Positions 48,055 to 56,224 of a stretch of 64,000 nt of DNA are shown in pieces. Below the pieces are notes generated by a model. The model ran no database searches. It was not told the DNA's origin and was given only the letters and a program-made list of their open reading frames with translations. A program made the translations under genes and the position numbers. The stretch is from an uncultured Clostridia bacterium (GTDB lineage: Bacteria; Bacillota; Clostridia; Oscillospirales; Acutalibacteraceae), in contig CAMVLW010000002.1 in assembly GCA_947168445.1 (NCBI GenBank), forward strand, positions 25,543 to 89,542, in the 5' to 3' direction. Positions within the stretch are counted from its first letter, which is position 1. Every line of letters begins with the position of its first letter.

Positions 48055-48609
48055 ATCAGCGGCACTACCCTTGTTGAAGCGAAGCTGCTTAACCGCGATA
48101 TTATCGGCGTAGACGTCAACGACGTTGCGCTTGAACGCTGCCGCGAGAAAGTTGACTTTGAGCACGAAGGTGCAGACGGCAAGGTTTATATTAAAAAAGG
48201 CGACGCGCGTCACCTTGCTTTCATTCCGGATGAAAGCATTGATTTGATTTGCACTCATCCGCCCTATGCCGACATCATCAAATACAGCGAGGATATTCCC
48301 GAGGTTTTATCACGCCTGAAAGTAAAGGACTTTATTGAGGAAATGAAGCCCGTCGCCGCAGAATGCTACCGCATTTTGAAAAAGGACAAGTTCTGCGCTG
48401 TTCTGATGGGTGACACAAGGCAAAAGGGGCATATGATTCCGATGTCGTTTGACGTGATGAAGGTCTTTCAGGACGCAGGCTTTAAGCTCAAAGAGCTGAT
48501 TATTAAAGAGCAGCACAACTGCAAGGCAACCGGCTATTGGAAAACAAACAGCGTGAAGTATAATTTTTTACTTATCGCTCACGAGTATCTGTTTGTGTTT
48601 AGGAAGTAA
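48055..48609 (+). pseudogene. DNA methyltransferase, 5'-truncated
   Basis: About 185 residues begin abruptly one base after the dpnC stop at the SAM-binding loop: SGTTLVEAKLLNRDIIGVDV, where the family has DPxxGSGTTL. They continue with GDARHLAFIPDESIDL, the catalytic-type ICTHPPYADIIKYS, GDTRQKGH and KYNFLLIAHEYLFVFRK. Everything before the glycine loop, about 80-100 residues, is missing. The GC-richer composition matches the methyltransferase at 46143 rather than dpnC, as if the DpnI cassette replaced the DNA in between. Confidence 0.75.
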
Positions 48610-48654
48610 TAAACGGGCAGCAAAGGCTATGGCGATGTGTTAGTTTATGAAAAA

Positions 48655-48810
48655 ATGGAAATTACTCACAATAATAATACTTTCTCCATAAAAACCTCTG
48701 ACGGATTGTTAACTTCAATTGAAATAAAACAAAATTCGGATGGTATAGATACTGAAAACCGAATCGAAAAACTAAAAGCTTTCCTATCAAAAAATAATAT
48801 AGAAACGTAA
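48655..48810 (+). CDS. Possible 51-residue orphan protein or gene remnant
   Basis: MEITHNNNTFSIKTSDGLLT to KLKAFLSKNNIET is open in one frame, which extends upstream to a stop at 48610 (GSKGYGDVLVYEK). No ribosome binding site is present, so this may be the 3' end of a lost gene. AT-rich. Confidence 0.3.
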   Translation: MEITHNNNTFSIKTSDGLLTSIEIKQNSDGIDTENRIEKLKAFLSKNNIET

Positions 48811-48841
48811 TTTTGACTTATTTATGAAATTGCTGGAATAC

Positions 48842-48864
48842 TTTGATGTTTATTTGATGTTTAT
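48842..48864 (+). repeat. Right arm-type integrase repeat
   Basis: Identical 23-base copy of 41917-41939 in the same orientation, 87 bp from the right core repeat. Confidence 0.7.
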
Positions 48865-48951
48865 TATAGATTGAGGTTGCCGTAAGTTACGGGTAATAAA
48901 GGAACACAAAGCGGATAAAACGCGCTGAAACGATTGACAACAGCCAACAAA

Positions 48952-48966
48952 GGTTATCAGCTCCAA
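48952..48966 (+). other. attR core of the integrated element
   Basis: GGTTATCAGCTCCAA, an exact copy of the tRNA-Thr 3' end, followed directly by the former tRNA terminator. Confidence 0.85.
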
Positions 48967-48971
48967 AAGAA

Positions 48972-49002
48972 AACCCTGTCACAATGGTGGCAGGGTTCTT
49001 TT
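48972..49002 (+). terminator. Original tRNA-Thr terminator, displaced
   Basis: AACCCTG-T-CAC / GTG-G-CAGGGTT stem followed by CTTTTG. Before insertion it would have lain six bases after the CCA of tRNA-Thr. Confidence 0.75.
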
Positions 49003-49192
49003 GTATGATTCATTTTTAAGTTTTCAGTTTTCAGTTTTCAGCAAAACATATGTATGAAAGATGCCCCCTGCCGCTGCTGCCGGATAGCCCAAAAAATTTC
49101 GGAGAAACAGGAACAAACTTCACAAAAGCCCTTCCTTTTTCTGTGCGGAACGGCTATAATAAGGATAAACTATATTATAAGGAGATACTGCT
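49003..49192. other. Upstream region of the dockerin protease gene
   Basis: Contains three TTTTCAG tandem units near 49020-49040 and a TATAAT at 49155-49160 whose -35 is weak (TTCCTT). AAGGAG precedes the start at 49193. Confidence 0.5.
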
Positions 49193-50920
49193 ATGAAAAA
49201 ACATCTGTCAATTCTCTGTTTGGTGCTTTCTCTTGCGCTGTTTTGTCTGCCGGCTGCAACGGCGGCAGAGGTACCCTCGCAGCCCTTGGGAAAGGTGTAT
49301 GTCATCGGAGAAACAGAGAGCGGCAAAACCGTTAAGACCGCTGCGCCCGACGCGGCAAAAATGGACAACCTTGACCGCTATGAGTTGTATGTTGAAAAGG
49401 AGCCTGTTCTCAGCGTTGGCAGCAACGCGGGTGAAGCGACAGGCGCGGCGGCGATTCCGAAGTTTTATCATGTAAAATTCATGATTCCCGACACCACCGA
49501 AGAGGTCTATCTCACCGGGCTGCGGGCTCAGTATGTCGAGGAGATTCAGCAGGCGATTATTGACAGCTATCTCGGCGGCGAAAATTTTGATTTGACAGGA
49601 CTCGGCTTTATCGACACCGAAAAAACGCTGAAGCAGGACGGCGACGAGGGTCTTTGCTGGGCGGCTTCCGCAGCGGACATTCTGACCTACACCGGCTGGG
49701 CGGCAAAGGCGGGCTTTCAGGACGAGGACGAGGTGTTTGACGTTTTTGCAAAGGAATTCAGCGACAACGGCAGCCATCAGCACAACGGCTTGGCTTGGTT
49801 TTTTAACGGCGCCGTGCTGCGGGCAAACCTCGGTCTGCTTGGCTCAAAGGCGCTCAATTATCCCTATTCGGGCGGCTATTTAAAGGGCTATGCCTACGAC
49901 ATGGTCTGCGACTTTGAATATCTGGAATCCGTTGACGCGATGAATCGCATGAGCGATTACCTTGAAAACGGCTACGGAATCAGCCTCGGTATCGTTATTT
50001 CCGACACCCAAAACCGCAGCGGCGGACACGCAACGACCCTTTGGGGCTTGGTGACGGACACCGCACTGGACAGAAACGACCCCAAGCGCTTTAAGAGCTT
50101 TTTCATGACCGATTCCGACTCTCACTTTTCCGAGGGCGACCGCCGCGACGCGCCTGATGTTTTGTCGCTGTATCACCTTGATTCAAGCAGCGGCAAATTC
50201 GCCTTCCGTTATTATGACGACGTAACGGGCGTATTTGACGATTACACCTACCTTGTTCCCTACAACAAAAATGTTCCGCACGAAACCGACTTTGGAACCA
50301 TGCGCGACAAGACCCGCTATCCCGACTTGGCGGTATATCAGCAATATCTGGAAATCAACGGCGCAGCAGCCGACGCGAACGCTGTTTATGAAAGCGGCGC
50401 GAATATCGGCTTTGGCTGCAGCTTTGCCAACACCGCCGACAAGCGTTACCGCGCAAACGCGGTTTTGGAAACCACCGTTACCGACCAAAAGGGCAAGGCG
50501 CTGTTCAGCAACAGCGACAGCCGCAATCTTACCCTCAACTACACCGAGTTTACGGATTCGCTCAATTACACCGCAAAGCAGGTTCCCGCGGGCGACTACA
50601 CCCTTCAATTCACCATCAATCCCAAGCACACCGTCACCGAGGCGTATTATTACAACAACACCCGCACCATGACCTTTAAGGTGCGCGACAGCTATCTCAG
50701 CGGCGACTTTAACGGCGACGGCAAGGTCAACATTCAGGACGCAACCGATTTGCAGCGCTATTTGGCGGAATTTACCAACGCGGGCAGCAAGCCCAAGGAA
50801 CGCGGCAACGTCAACGGCGGCGCGCTGAATATTCAAGACGTCACCGACATTCAGCGCAGCCTTGCCGACATTTCCACCACCGCCGCAGTCGGAGAGAAAA
50901 AGCTGCATGAAGTGATTTGA
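49193..50920 (+). CDS. Secreted IdeS/C66-like cysteine protease with dockerin
   Basis: A 575-residue exported protein. Signal peptide is residues 1-25 (LFCLPAATAA). A papain-fold peptidase region follows with candidate Cys155 (DEGLCWAASAADIL), His279 (SGGHATTLWG) and Asp307/Asp309 (FMTDSDSH). These match the order and surroundings of IdeS/Mac (C66), where HxxxLWG and VTDSDS recur. A CARDB-like beta-sandwich lies at about 375-497. A type I dockerin lies at about 503-560 (GDFNGDGKVNIQDATDLQ; NVNGGALNIQDVTDIQ). The second calcium loop is one residue short. It would hydrolyse an extracellular protein and be docked to a cohesin scaffold; the substrate is unknown and IgG is only a guess. Confidence 0.75.
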   Translation: MKKHLSILCLVLSLALFCLPAATAAEVPSQPLGKVYVIGETESGKTVKTAAPDAAKMDNLDRYELYVEKEPVLSVGSNAGEATGAAAIPKFYHVKFMIPDTTEEVYLTGLRAQYVEEIQQAIIDSYLGGENFDLTGLGFIDTEKTLKQDGDEGLCWAASAADILTYTGWAAKAGFQDEDEVFDVFAKEFSDNGSHQHNGLAWFFNGAVLRANLGLLGSKALNYPYSGGYLKGYAYDMVCDFEYLESVDAMNRMSDYLENGYGISLGIVISDTQNRSGGHATTLWGLVTDTALDRNDPKRFKSFFMTDSDSHFSEGDRRDAPDVLSLYHLDSSSGKFAFRYYDDVTGVFDDYTYLVPYNKNVPHETDFGTMRDKTRYPDLAVYQQYLEINGAAADANAVYESGANIGFGCSFANTADKRYRANAVLETTVTDQKGKALFSNSDSRNLTLNYTEFTDSLNYTAKQVPAGDYTLQFTINPKHTVTEAYYYNNTRTMTFKVRDSYLSGDFNGDGKVNIQDATDLQRYLAEFTNAGSKPKERGNVNGGALNIQDVTDIQRSLADISTTAAVGEKKLHEVI

Positions 50921-50931
50921 GCCTGATGTAG

Positions 50932-51000
50932 CGGTTAGTGAGTTATAAGTGATAAGTTATAAGTGATAAGTTATAAGTTATAAGTTATAAGTTATAAGAA
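50932..51000. repeat. GTTAGTG/TTATAAGT intergenic repeat, copy 2
   Basis: A run of TTATAAGT and GATAAG units directly after the protease gene. The inverted form recurs at 51056-51083 across the hairpin, so the whole block is a large imperfect inverted repeat. Confidence 0.75.
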
Positions 51001-51038
51001 AAGCAGTTAGGAAAGGTTTTGTTCCTAACTGCTTTTTG
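51001..51038 (+). terminator. Terminator of the protease gene
   Basis: 13 bp perfect stem AAGCAGTTAGGAA / TTCCTAACTGCTT followed by TTTG. The core AGCAGTTAGGAA is shared with the hairpin at 54147 and nearly with 6702. Confidence 0.85.
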
Positions 51039-51073
51039 TATATTATGTTTCTCTTATCCCTTATAACTTATAA

Positions 51074-51784
51074 CTAACCACTAACTGCAAGCCACTCATA
51101 GAACTCCTCAAAGCTGCCGTGCTTGTAGCGGGCGATGTCCTTGCCGCGGCGGTTAATCAGGCAATCGGTCACAAGATAGGTGTCCAGACCCAGCTTGGCG
51201 GCGCACATGTCCTCGTCAACGTCGTTGCCGACCATCAGGCTCTCCTCGGGCTTTATGCCGCAGAAATGGCAGATTTCATCATAATAATTGAGGTTCGGCT
51301 TGCTGTAGGAGCAGTTGTCATACACGGTGATATACTCAAAATCGTCGGGGTTAAGCCCTGCCCACTGAATACGGGTATAGGTTGCCGCCTTGGGAAAAAT
51401 CGGGTTGGTGGCGACAATCAGGCGGCTGCCGTTTTCTTTTAAGAGCGCAACCGATTTTGCCGCAGCGGGATTGACGCTTGTCGCCGCCTTTGCCGCGACA
51501 AACTCGTTGCGGTAAAACGCGTCAAACGCCGCTTCATACTCCCGCATATCCCTGTTGCAGGCGTTGTTGAGCGCGCGCCAAAACACCTCGCGGTTCAGAC
51601 ACTCGCCGTCGTTTTGACCCATTGCCGCAGCGCCTTCCCAAATTCCCTGCACCAAAGCTTTTGGCTCGATTTGCAGCCGATGGGCAAATTTGCGGCAAAA
51701 CGCCTGTAAATACAAGTCGATAAACTTTTTTAAATCCATGGGCAGCAGCGTGCCGTCCAAATCAAATAAAACATTCTTTTGCAT
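51074..51784 (-). CDS. HAD-superfamily hydrolase
   Basis: A 236-residue phosphatase-like enzyme. Motif I is LFDLDGTLLPM, motif II IVATNPIF (Thr), motif III Lys in SKPNLNYY, and motif IV VGNDVDEDM. It has a helical cap and the phosphoglycolate-phosphatase-like layout. ATG at 51784 has GGAG 8 bases upstream. The last residues AVSG are encoded by the intergenic GTTAGTGG repeat. Substrate unknown. Confidence 0.88.
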   Translation of the reverse strand: MQKNVLFDLDGTLLPMDLKKFIDLYLQAFCRKFAHRLQIEPKALVQGIWEGAAAMGQNDGECLNREVFWRALNNACNRDMREYEAAFDAFYRNEFVAAKAATSVNPAAAKSVALLKENGSRLIVATNPIFPKAATYTRIQWAGLNPDDFEYITVYDNCSYSKPNLNYYDEICHFCGIKPEESLMVGNDVDEDMCAAKLGLDTYLVTDCLINRRGKDIARYKHGSFEEFYEWLAVSG

Positions 51785-51805
51785 AGTCAAATCTCCTACT
51801 ACAAT

Positions 51806-51834
51806 ATTGTATCATAGCATAGCGGAATTATCAA
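51806..51834 (-). promoter_or_regulatory. Promoter of the HAD hydrolase gene
   Basis: TTGATA (51834-51829), 17-base spacer, TACAAT (51811-51806), back to back with the dehydrogenase promoter. Confidence 0.75.
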
Positions 51835-51835
51835 G

Positions 51836-51864
51836 TTGAATTCGCAAGAAAAGTGTGATAGAAT
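51836..51864 (+). promoter_or_regulatory. Promoter of the 2-hydroxyacid dehydrogenase gene
   Basis: TTGAAT (51836-51841), 17-base spacer, TAGAAT (51859-51864). The two divergent -35 boxes are one base apart. Confidence 0.75.
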
Positions 51865-51879
51865 GGAGAATGGTGATAG

Positions 51880-52830
51880 ATGATGAAAATTGTTTTGACA
51901 GACGCGCAGACAGTTTTTGACGATTTGGTCACGTCCGCCGCGCTCAGAGAGCTGGGCGAGGTGGAGGAGCACGGTCTGCTGCGCTATGAAGAAGTGGCGC
52001 AGGCGGTTGCCGACGCCGACGTGGTGGTGTGCAACAAAACGCTGATGGACGCCCACACGCTGCGGCTCGCGAAGAACCTGAAATATATCGGGCTGTTTGC
52101 CACGGGCTACAACAACATTGACATTGACTACTGCCGCGCGCACGGCATTACCGTTTGCAACGCAGGCTCCTATTCCACCAACGCGGTGGCGCAGCACGCC
52201 TTTTCGCTGATTTTGGAGCACTTCAACAACACCGCAAGGTACAATCAATATGTTCAGGACGGCTTATGGAAGCGCAGCGCGACCTTTTCGCCCTTTGTCT
52301 ATCCGCTCAATGAACTGGCGGGCAAAACGCTCGGCATTGTCGGCTTGGGCGCAATCGGTCGGGCGGTGGCAAAAATCGCGCTCGCCTTTGAGATGAAGGT
52401 CGTCGCCTGCAACCGCAGCCCGCGCGAGGTTGCCGGCGTTGAACAGGTTGGCTTTGAGGAGCTTTTAAAACGGAGCGACATTGTGAGCGTGCACTGTCCG
52501 CTCAACGCGGATTCGCAGGACATGTTTAACCGCAGCACCTTTGCCAAAATGAAGCGCACCGCCCTGTTTGTCAACACTGCCCGCGGCGGCGTTGTGGTGG
52601 AACAGGATTTGTTTGACGCGCTGGAGAGCGGCACGATTGCGGCTGCCGCGATTGACACCCTGCGCGTAGAGCCAATGGAGGAGGACTGTATCCTCATGCG
52701 GGCGAAAAACTGCATTATCACGCCGCACATTGCATGGGCGCCGGTGGAAACCCGCCAAAGGCTCATGCGGATTGTGACGGATAATATAAAAAACTTTTAT
52801 AACGGCACCCCCACGAATGTCGTTAGCTGA
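51880..52830 (+). CDS. D-isomer-specific 2-hydroxyacid dehydrogenase
   Basis: A 316-residue NAD(P)-dependent enzyme. The Rossmann motif is TLGIVGLGAIGRAV. The substrate arginine is in NTARGG, the catalytic glutamate in VEPMEED, and the histidine in ITPHIAWAP. It resembles glycerate/hydroxypyruvate reductases and D-lactate dehydrogenases; the substrate cannot be fixed from sequence. Confidence 0.9.
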   Translation: MMKIVLTDAQTVFDDLVTSAALRELGEVEEHGLLRYEEVAQAVADADVVVCNKTLMDAHTLRLAKNLKYIGLFATGYNNIDIDYCRAHGITVCNAGSYSTNAVAQHAFSLILEHFNNTARYNQYVQDGLWKRSATFSPFVYPLNELAGKTLGIVGLGAIGRAVAKIALAFEMKVVACNRSPREVAGVEQVGFEELLKRSDIVSVHCPLNADSQDMFNRSTFAKMKRTALFVNTARGGVVVEQDLFDALESGTIAAAAIDTLRVEPMEEDCILMRAKNCIITPHIAWAPVETRQRLMRIVTDNIKNFYNGTPTNVVS

Positions 52831-52834
52831 TTAA

Positions 52835-54034
52835 ATGGAGATGGAAAAAGTGGATATTTTATCTGTACTGAGGGATTTGGCGATTATTGTTATCGTTGCC
52901 AAGGCTTTCGGTCTTTTGGCGCGTAAGTTAAAGGCGCCGCAGGTTGTCGGAGAAATTGTCGCGGGACTGCTGCTGGGTCCCAGTTTGCTCAATATCGTAA
53001 AGCTCAACGACTTTCTCGATATTTGCGCGGGAATCGGCGTTGTGCTGCTGATGTTCTCGGCAGGACTCGGCACGAATTTAAAGCAACTCATGCACACGGG
53101 CGTAAAGGCGCTGCTGATTGCCTCCGCGGGCGTTTTGGTTCCGCTGATTGGCGGCACGCTGCTCTACATTGGCTTTTACGGCTTTGACGGCTTCGGCACG
53201 CCGAAGTTCTTCACGGCGGTTTTTATCGGCGTCATTATGACCGCCACCAGCGTTTCGATTACCGTTGAAACGCTCAAGGAGCTGGGCAAGCTGAAAACCG
53301 AACTGGGAACCACGATTCTCAGCGCCGCGATTATCGACGACGTTATCGGCATTTTGGTGCTGACCTTCGTTATCGGCTTCAAGAACCCCGACAGCAACCC
53401 CGGCTGGGTTGCGCTGAGCACGCTGGCGTTCTTTGCGCTGGCGCTGGTGCTGGGCTTTGTTATCTATAAGGTATTCAAGATAATTGACAGGCGCTGGCCG
53501 CACACACGGCGTATTCCGATTCTCGCGCTGGCACTGTGCTTTGGGCTGAGTTATCTGGCGGAAAAATACTTCGGCATTGCCGACATCACCGGCGCGTATG
53601 TGGCGGGCATTATCCTGTCCAAGCTGCACGATTCCGACTACATCGAGGAAAAGATGGACATCAATTCCTACATGATTTTCGGTCCCATTTTCTTTGCGAG
53701 CATTGGTTTAAGAACGCAAATCAGCGGCGTCACCTGGGAGCTGGTGCTGTTTTCGCTGGCGTTTGTCGCGGTTGCGCTTGTCTGTAAAATTATCGGCTGC
53801 GGCGCGATGTCAAGGCTCTGCGGCTTTCGCGGCAAAGACACCCTCAAAATCGGCGTCGGCATGATGACGCGCGGCGAGGTTGCCCTGATTGTCGCTCAGC
53901 GCGGCTTGACCGAGGGCATGATTGACGCCTCCTACTTCACCGCGGTAATTCTGCTGATTATCGTTTCGAGCATACTGACGCCCATTATCTTGAAGCTGCT
54001 CTACGCGAGGGACGGGAGAGCGGTTAGTGGTTAG
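52835..54034 (+). CDS. CPA2-type cation/proton antiporter
   Basis: A 399-residue membrane protein with about 12 segments. It has VGEIVAGLLLGPSLL, the ion-site AAIIDDVIGI (paired aspartates) and MMTRGEVALIVAQ typical of KefB/NapA-like exchangers. No RCK/TrkA domain follows. GTG at 52850, with GGAG 9 bases upstream, is an alternative start. The C-terminal AVSG is encoded by the GTTAGTGG repeat, as in the HAD gene. Confidence 0.9.
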   Translation: MEMEKVDILSVLRDLAIIVIVAKAFGLLARKLKAPQVVGEIVAGLLLGPSLLNIVKLNDFLDICAGIGVVLLMFSAGLGTNLKQLMHTGVKALLIASAGVLVPLIGGTLLYIGFYGFDGFGTPKFFTAVFIGVIMTATSVSITVETLKELGKLKTELGTTILSAAIIDDVIGILVLTFVIGFKNPDSNPGWVALSTLAFFALALVLGFVIYKVFKIIDRRWPHTRRIPILALALCFGLSYLAEKYFGIADITGAYVAGIILSKLHDSDYIEEKMDINSYMIFGPIFFASIGLRTQISGVTWELVLFSLAFVAVALVCKIIGCGAMSRLCGFRGKDTLKIGVGMMTRGEVALIVAQRGLTEGMIDASYFTAVILLIIVSSILTPIILKLLYARDGRAVSG

Positions 54035-54086
54035 TGGTTAGTGGTTAGTGGCGAGTGGTTAGTGAGTTATAAGTGATAAGTGATAA
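54012..54086. repeat. GTTAGTG/TTATAAGT intergenic repeat, copy 3
   Basis: Four or five GTTAGTG units followed by GTTATAAGTGATAAG units. The block begins inside the antiporter frame and supplies its stop codon. The inverted form is at 54185-54218. Confidence 0.8.
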
Positions 54087-54146
54087 GTTTATTCGCAGAT
54101 ACGTTTGATAGGAATTGTAGGGAGCGATTCTATAAAATACACGCGA

Positions 54147-54188
54147 AAAAAGCAGTTAGGAACATAAACCTTTCCTAACTGCTTTTCT
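54147..54188 (+). terminator. Terminator between the antiporter and GH31 genes
   Basis: AAAAGCAGTTAGGAA / TTCCTAACTGCTTTT, 15 bp perfect stem with T-runs on both strands; same core as the hairpin at 51001. Confidence 0.85.
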
Positions 54189-54215
54189 TATAACTTATAA
54201 CTTATAACTTATAAC

Positions 54216-56120
54216 TCATCCAATGTATTCCAACTGCTCCAAATCCAAATCTCTTGTCCGCATTGCGGGGCGGCAGAGAGGGATTTTTTTGCCTTTTTTG
54301 ATGAAGAGCGGCACTTCGTTGAGGGCGACCCCTACATAATGCAAGCCCTTTGCGAGCGGCTGCGTTTCCACGCGATCGCCGCTGAGCTTGACGAAGGTCA
54401 TGTCCTCCGGGAGATAAACGGTTCTGCCCGCCGCGTTTTGCTCATAGACAGGCGCAATCATGCACTCCTCACCGAGCATGAGCTGGGTTTCACATTCGCG
54501 GGCGATGTTATCCCCGGGATAATCAAACGACAGCGGGCGGAACATCAAGTCGTTTTCGTCGCTCGCCTTGCGGAAGGTTTGATACAAATACGGAATCAGG
54601 CGGTAGCGCACCTGAATCACGTCGCGGAAGTCCTGCGGGTTTTCAAAGCGGTACGCCTCCTGGTCGCGGGTGCCGAGCGCCGCATGGTTGCGCATGAGCG
54701 GCGTAAACACACCGAGCGCCAAAAAGCGCAGCACCAAGTCGCGGGTGGCGTTTTCGTTGAAGCCGCCCAAGTCAGCGCCGCAATAGAGAAAGCCGCACAT
54801 ATTCGCCGCGGGCAGCATTTTTAAGTCGAGCAGAATGTGCGACCACCACGAATGGTTATCGCCGAACCAAATGCCGCTGCTGCGGTGAGCGCCGATATAG
54901 GACGCGCGGGAGAACATCAGGATTTTTTCCCTGCCGAATTCGGACTCAAAATACTCGCCCGCCGCCTTTGTCATGCTTGCGCCGTAGAGGTTGTGCACGC
55001 GCAAATGATTCATCTGTTTGCCGTCAACGGTATGATAAATCCGCGCATAGTCCTCATGCGCGTTGGAGAGTCCCATAAACGCGTCCTTCAAGCCGAAAAA
55101 GCCGCTTAAATCAAGATTTTCGCCGCGCAGGTCTGCCGCCTTGTCAAGCGCCTTGTTGAGCCCCTCAACGGAATAGAACAGCGCGGGCTCGTTCATGTCG
55201 TTCCAAAAGCCGTCGATTCCCATGTCGGTCAGGAATTTGTACTGCCTGCCGAACCACTGCCGCACTTCGGGATTGAGAAAATCGGGAAAGGCGCAAACGC
55301 CGGGCCACACGCCCGCTTCAAACTGCGAGCCGTCCGCCGTTTTGCAGAAATAACCCTTTGCTCTGCCCTCCTCATACACGCGGTAGCCGTCCTCTTTCTT
55401 GACGCCCGCGTCGATAATCGGAATCAGGTGGATTCCCTGTTCGCGCTTTTTCTGCACATAATTTTGGAAATCGGGGAACGCTTCTTCATTGACGGTGAAA
55501 TCCTTGTAGCGCTCCATGTAGTCAATGTCGAGATACACGCAGTCGAGCGGGATTTGCGCTTCGTCATAGCTTTTTACCACATTGTCCACGGCTTCGGCGT
55601 TATGGTAACTCCAGCGGCTCTGCTGATAGCCGAACGCCCACAGCGGGGGAATGTAGCTTTTGCCGATGATTTCGCGGAAGGCGCGCGCAATTTCGCGGGG
55701 CGTTTCCGCTTTAATCAGATAGATGTCAAAATCCGCGCCGTCCACGGTAATTTCCGCAAGGCTCTGCACGGTATAGCCCAAATCCCAGCGGATTCGCGCG
55801 GGAAAGTCGATAAACAAGCCGAAGGTTTGGCTGCCGCTGAGCAGTATAAAATTATGCGCGGCATAGAGCGACTGTTTGGTTTCGGTATGGAACGGGTCGT
55901 CGCTGCACCAACTCTCATACACCCAGCCGCGCTTGTTGATTCCGCGCGGCGCTTCGCCCAAGCCGTAGAGAATGTCGCTCTGCTCCAGCGGAAACGAAAG
56001 GCGGAATTTGCCGTCCGCAAGCGCGTGCTCAAACGGAAAATCCGCGATGGCTTTTGACGGAAACGCCGCCGTCACCGCTCCGGTGTCAAACGGCTTGCCG
56101 CTTGTAAATTTTGTTATCAT
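54216..56120 (-). CDS. Alpha-glucosidase/alpha-xylosidase, GH31
   Basis: A 634-residue cytoplasmic enzyme. N-terminal beta-sandwich has LYGLGEAPRGINKRG. The barrel has YLDIDYMERYKDFT, nucleophile Asp308 in FWNDMNEP and acid/base Asp421 in WFGDNHSWW. C-terminal beta-domains follow. It lacks a signal peptide and probably trims maltodextrins delivered by malEFG; alpha-xylosidase activity is possible. ATG at 56120 was chosen over a GTG nine bases upstream because GGGG lies 8 bases before it. Confidence 0.93.
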   Translation of the reverse strand: MITKFTSGKPFDTGAVTAAFPSKAIADFPFEHALADGKFRLSFPLEQSDILYGLGEAPRGINKRGWVYESWCSDDPFHTETKQSLYAAHNFILLSGSQTFGLFIDFPARIRWDLGYTVQSLAEITVDGADFDIYLIKAETPREIARAFREIIGKSYIPPLWAFGYQQSRWSYHNAEAVDNVVKSYDEAQIPLDCVYLDIDYMERYKDFTVNEEAFPDFQNYVQKKREQGIHLIPIIDAGVKKEDGYRVYEEGRAKGYFCKTADGSQFEAGVWPGVCAFPDFLNPEVRQWFGRQYKFLTDMGIDGFWNDMNEPALFYSVEGLNKALDKAADLRGENLDLSGFFGLKDAFMGLSNAHEDYARIYHTVDGKQMNHLRVHNLYGASMTKAAGEYFESEFGREKILMFSRASYIGAHRSSGIWFGDNHSWWSHILLDLKMLPAANMCGFLYCGADLGGFNENATRDLVLRFLALGVFTPLMRNHAALGTRDQEAYRFENPQDFRDVIQVRYRLIPYLYQTFRKASDENDLMFRPLSFDYPGDNIARECETQLMLGEECMIAPVYEQNAAGRTVYLPEDMTFVKLSGDRVETQPLAKGLHYVGVALNEVPLFIKKGKKIPLCRPAMRTRDLDLEQLEYIG

Positions 56121-56140
56121 CACAGTCACCCCTTTCTTTC

Positions 56141-56169
56141 AGTATAATATAAATCGGCGCGAGTTGCAA
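56141..56169 (-). promoter_or_regulatory. Promoter of the GH31 gene
   Basis: TTGCAA (56169-56164), 17-base spacer, TATACT (56146-56141). Confidence 0.75.
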
Positions 56170-56183
56170 GATTTTTCGCATAC

Positions 56184-56212
56184 AAAAAGCAAGGCAGCGT
56201 GTGCCGCCCTGC
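56184..56212 (-). terminator. Terminator of mtnN
   Basis: 10 bp stem with two G-T pairs (GCAGGGCGGC / GCTGCCTTGC) and TTTTTG on the minus strand. Confidence 0.75.
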
Positions 56213-56224
56213 TCTGTTTTTATA

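Larger units (their letters stand above)
41841..48966. mobile_element. Degraded tRNA-Thr-integrated defence element
   Basis: A 7.1 kb segment between 15 bp core repeats. It holds identical arm-type repeats near both ends (41917-41939 and 48842-48864), a tyrosine recombinase, an excisionase-like gene, a replication-protein remnant and defence-type cargo. Its base composition is visibly more AT-rich than the flanks, especially 42183-44351 and 47083-48053. The integrase N-terminus and the replication gene are lost, so it is probably trapped. It could be a satellite or a decayed integrative element. Confidence 0.85.
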
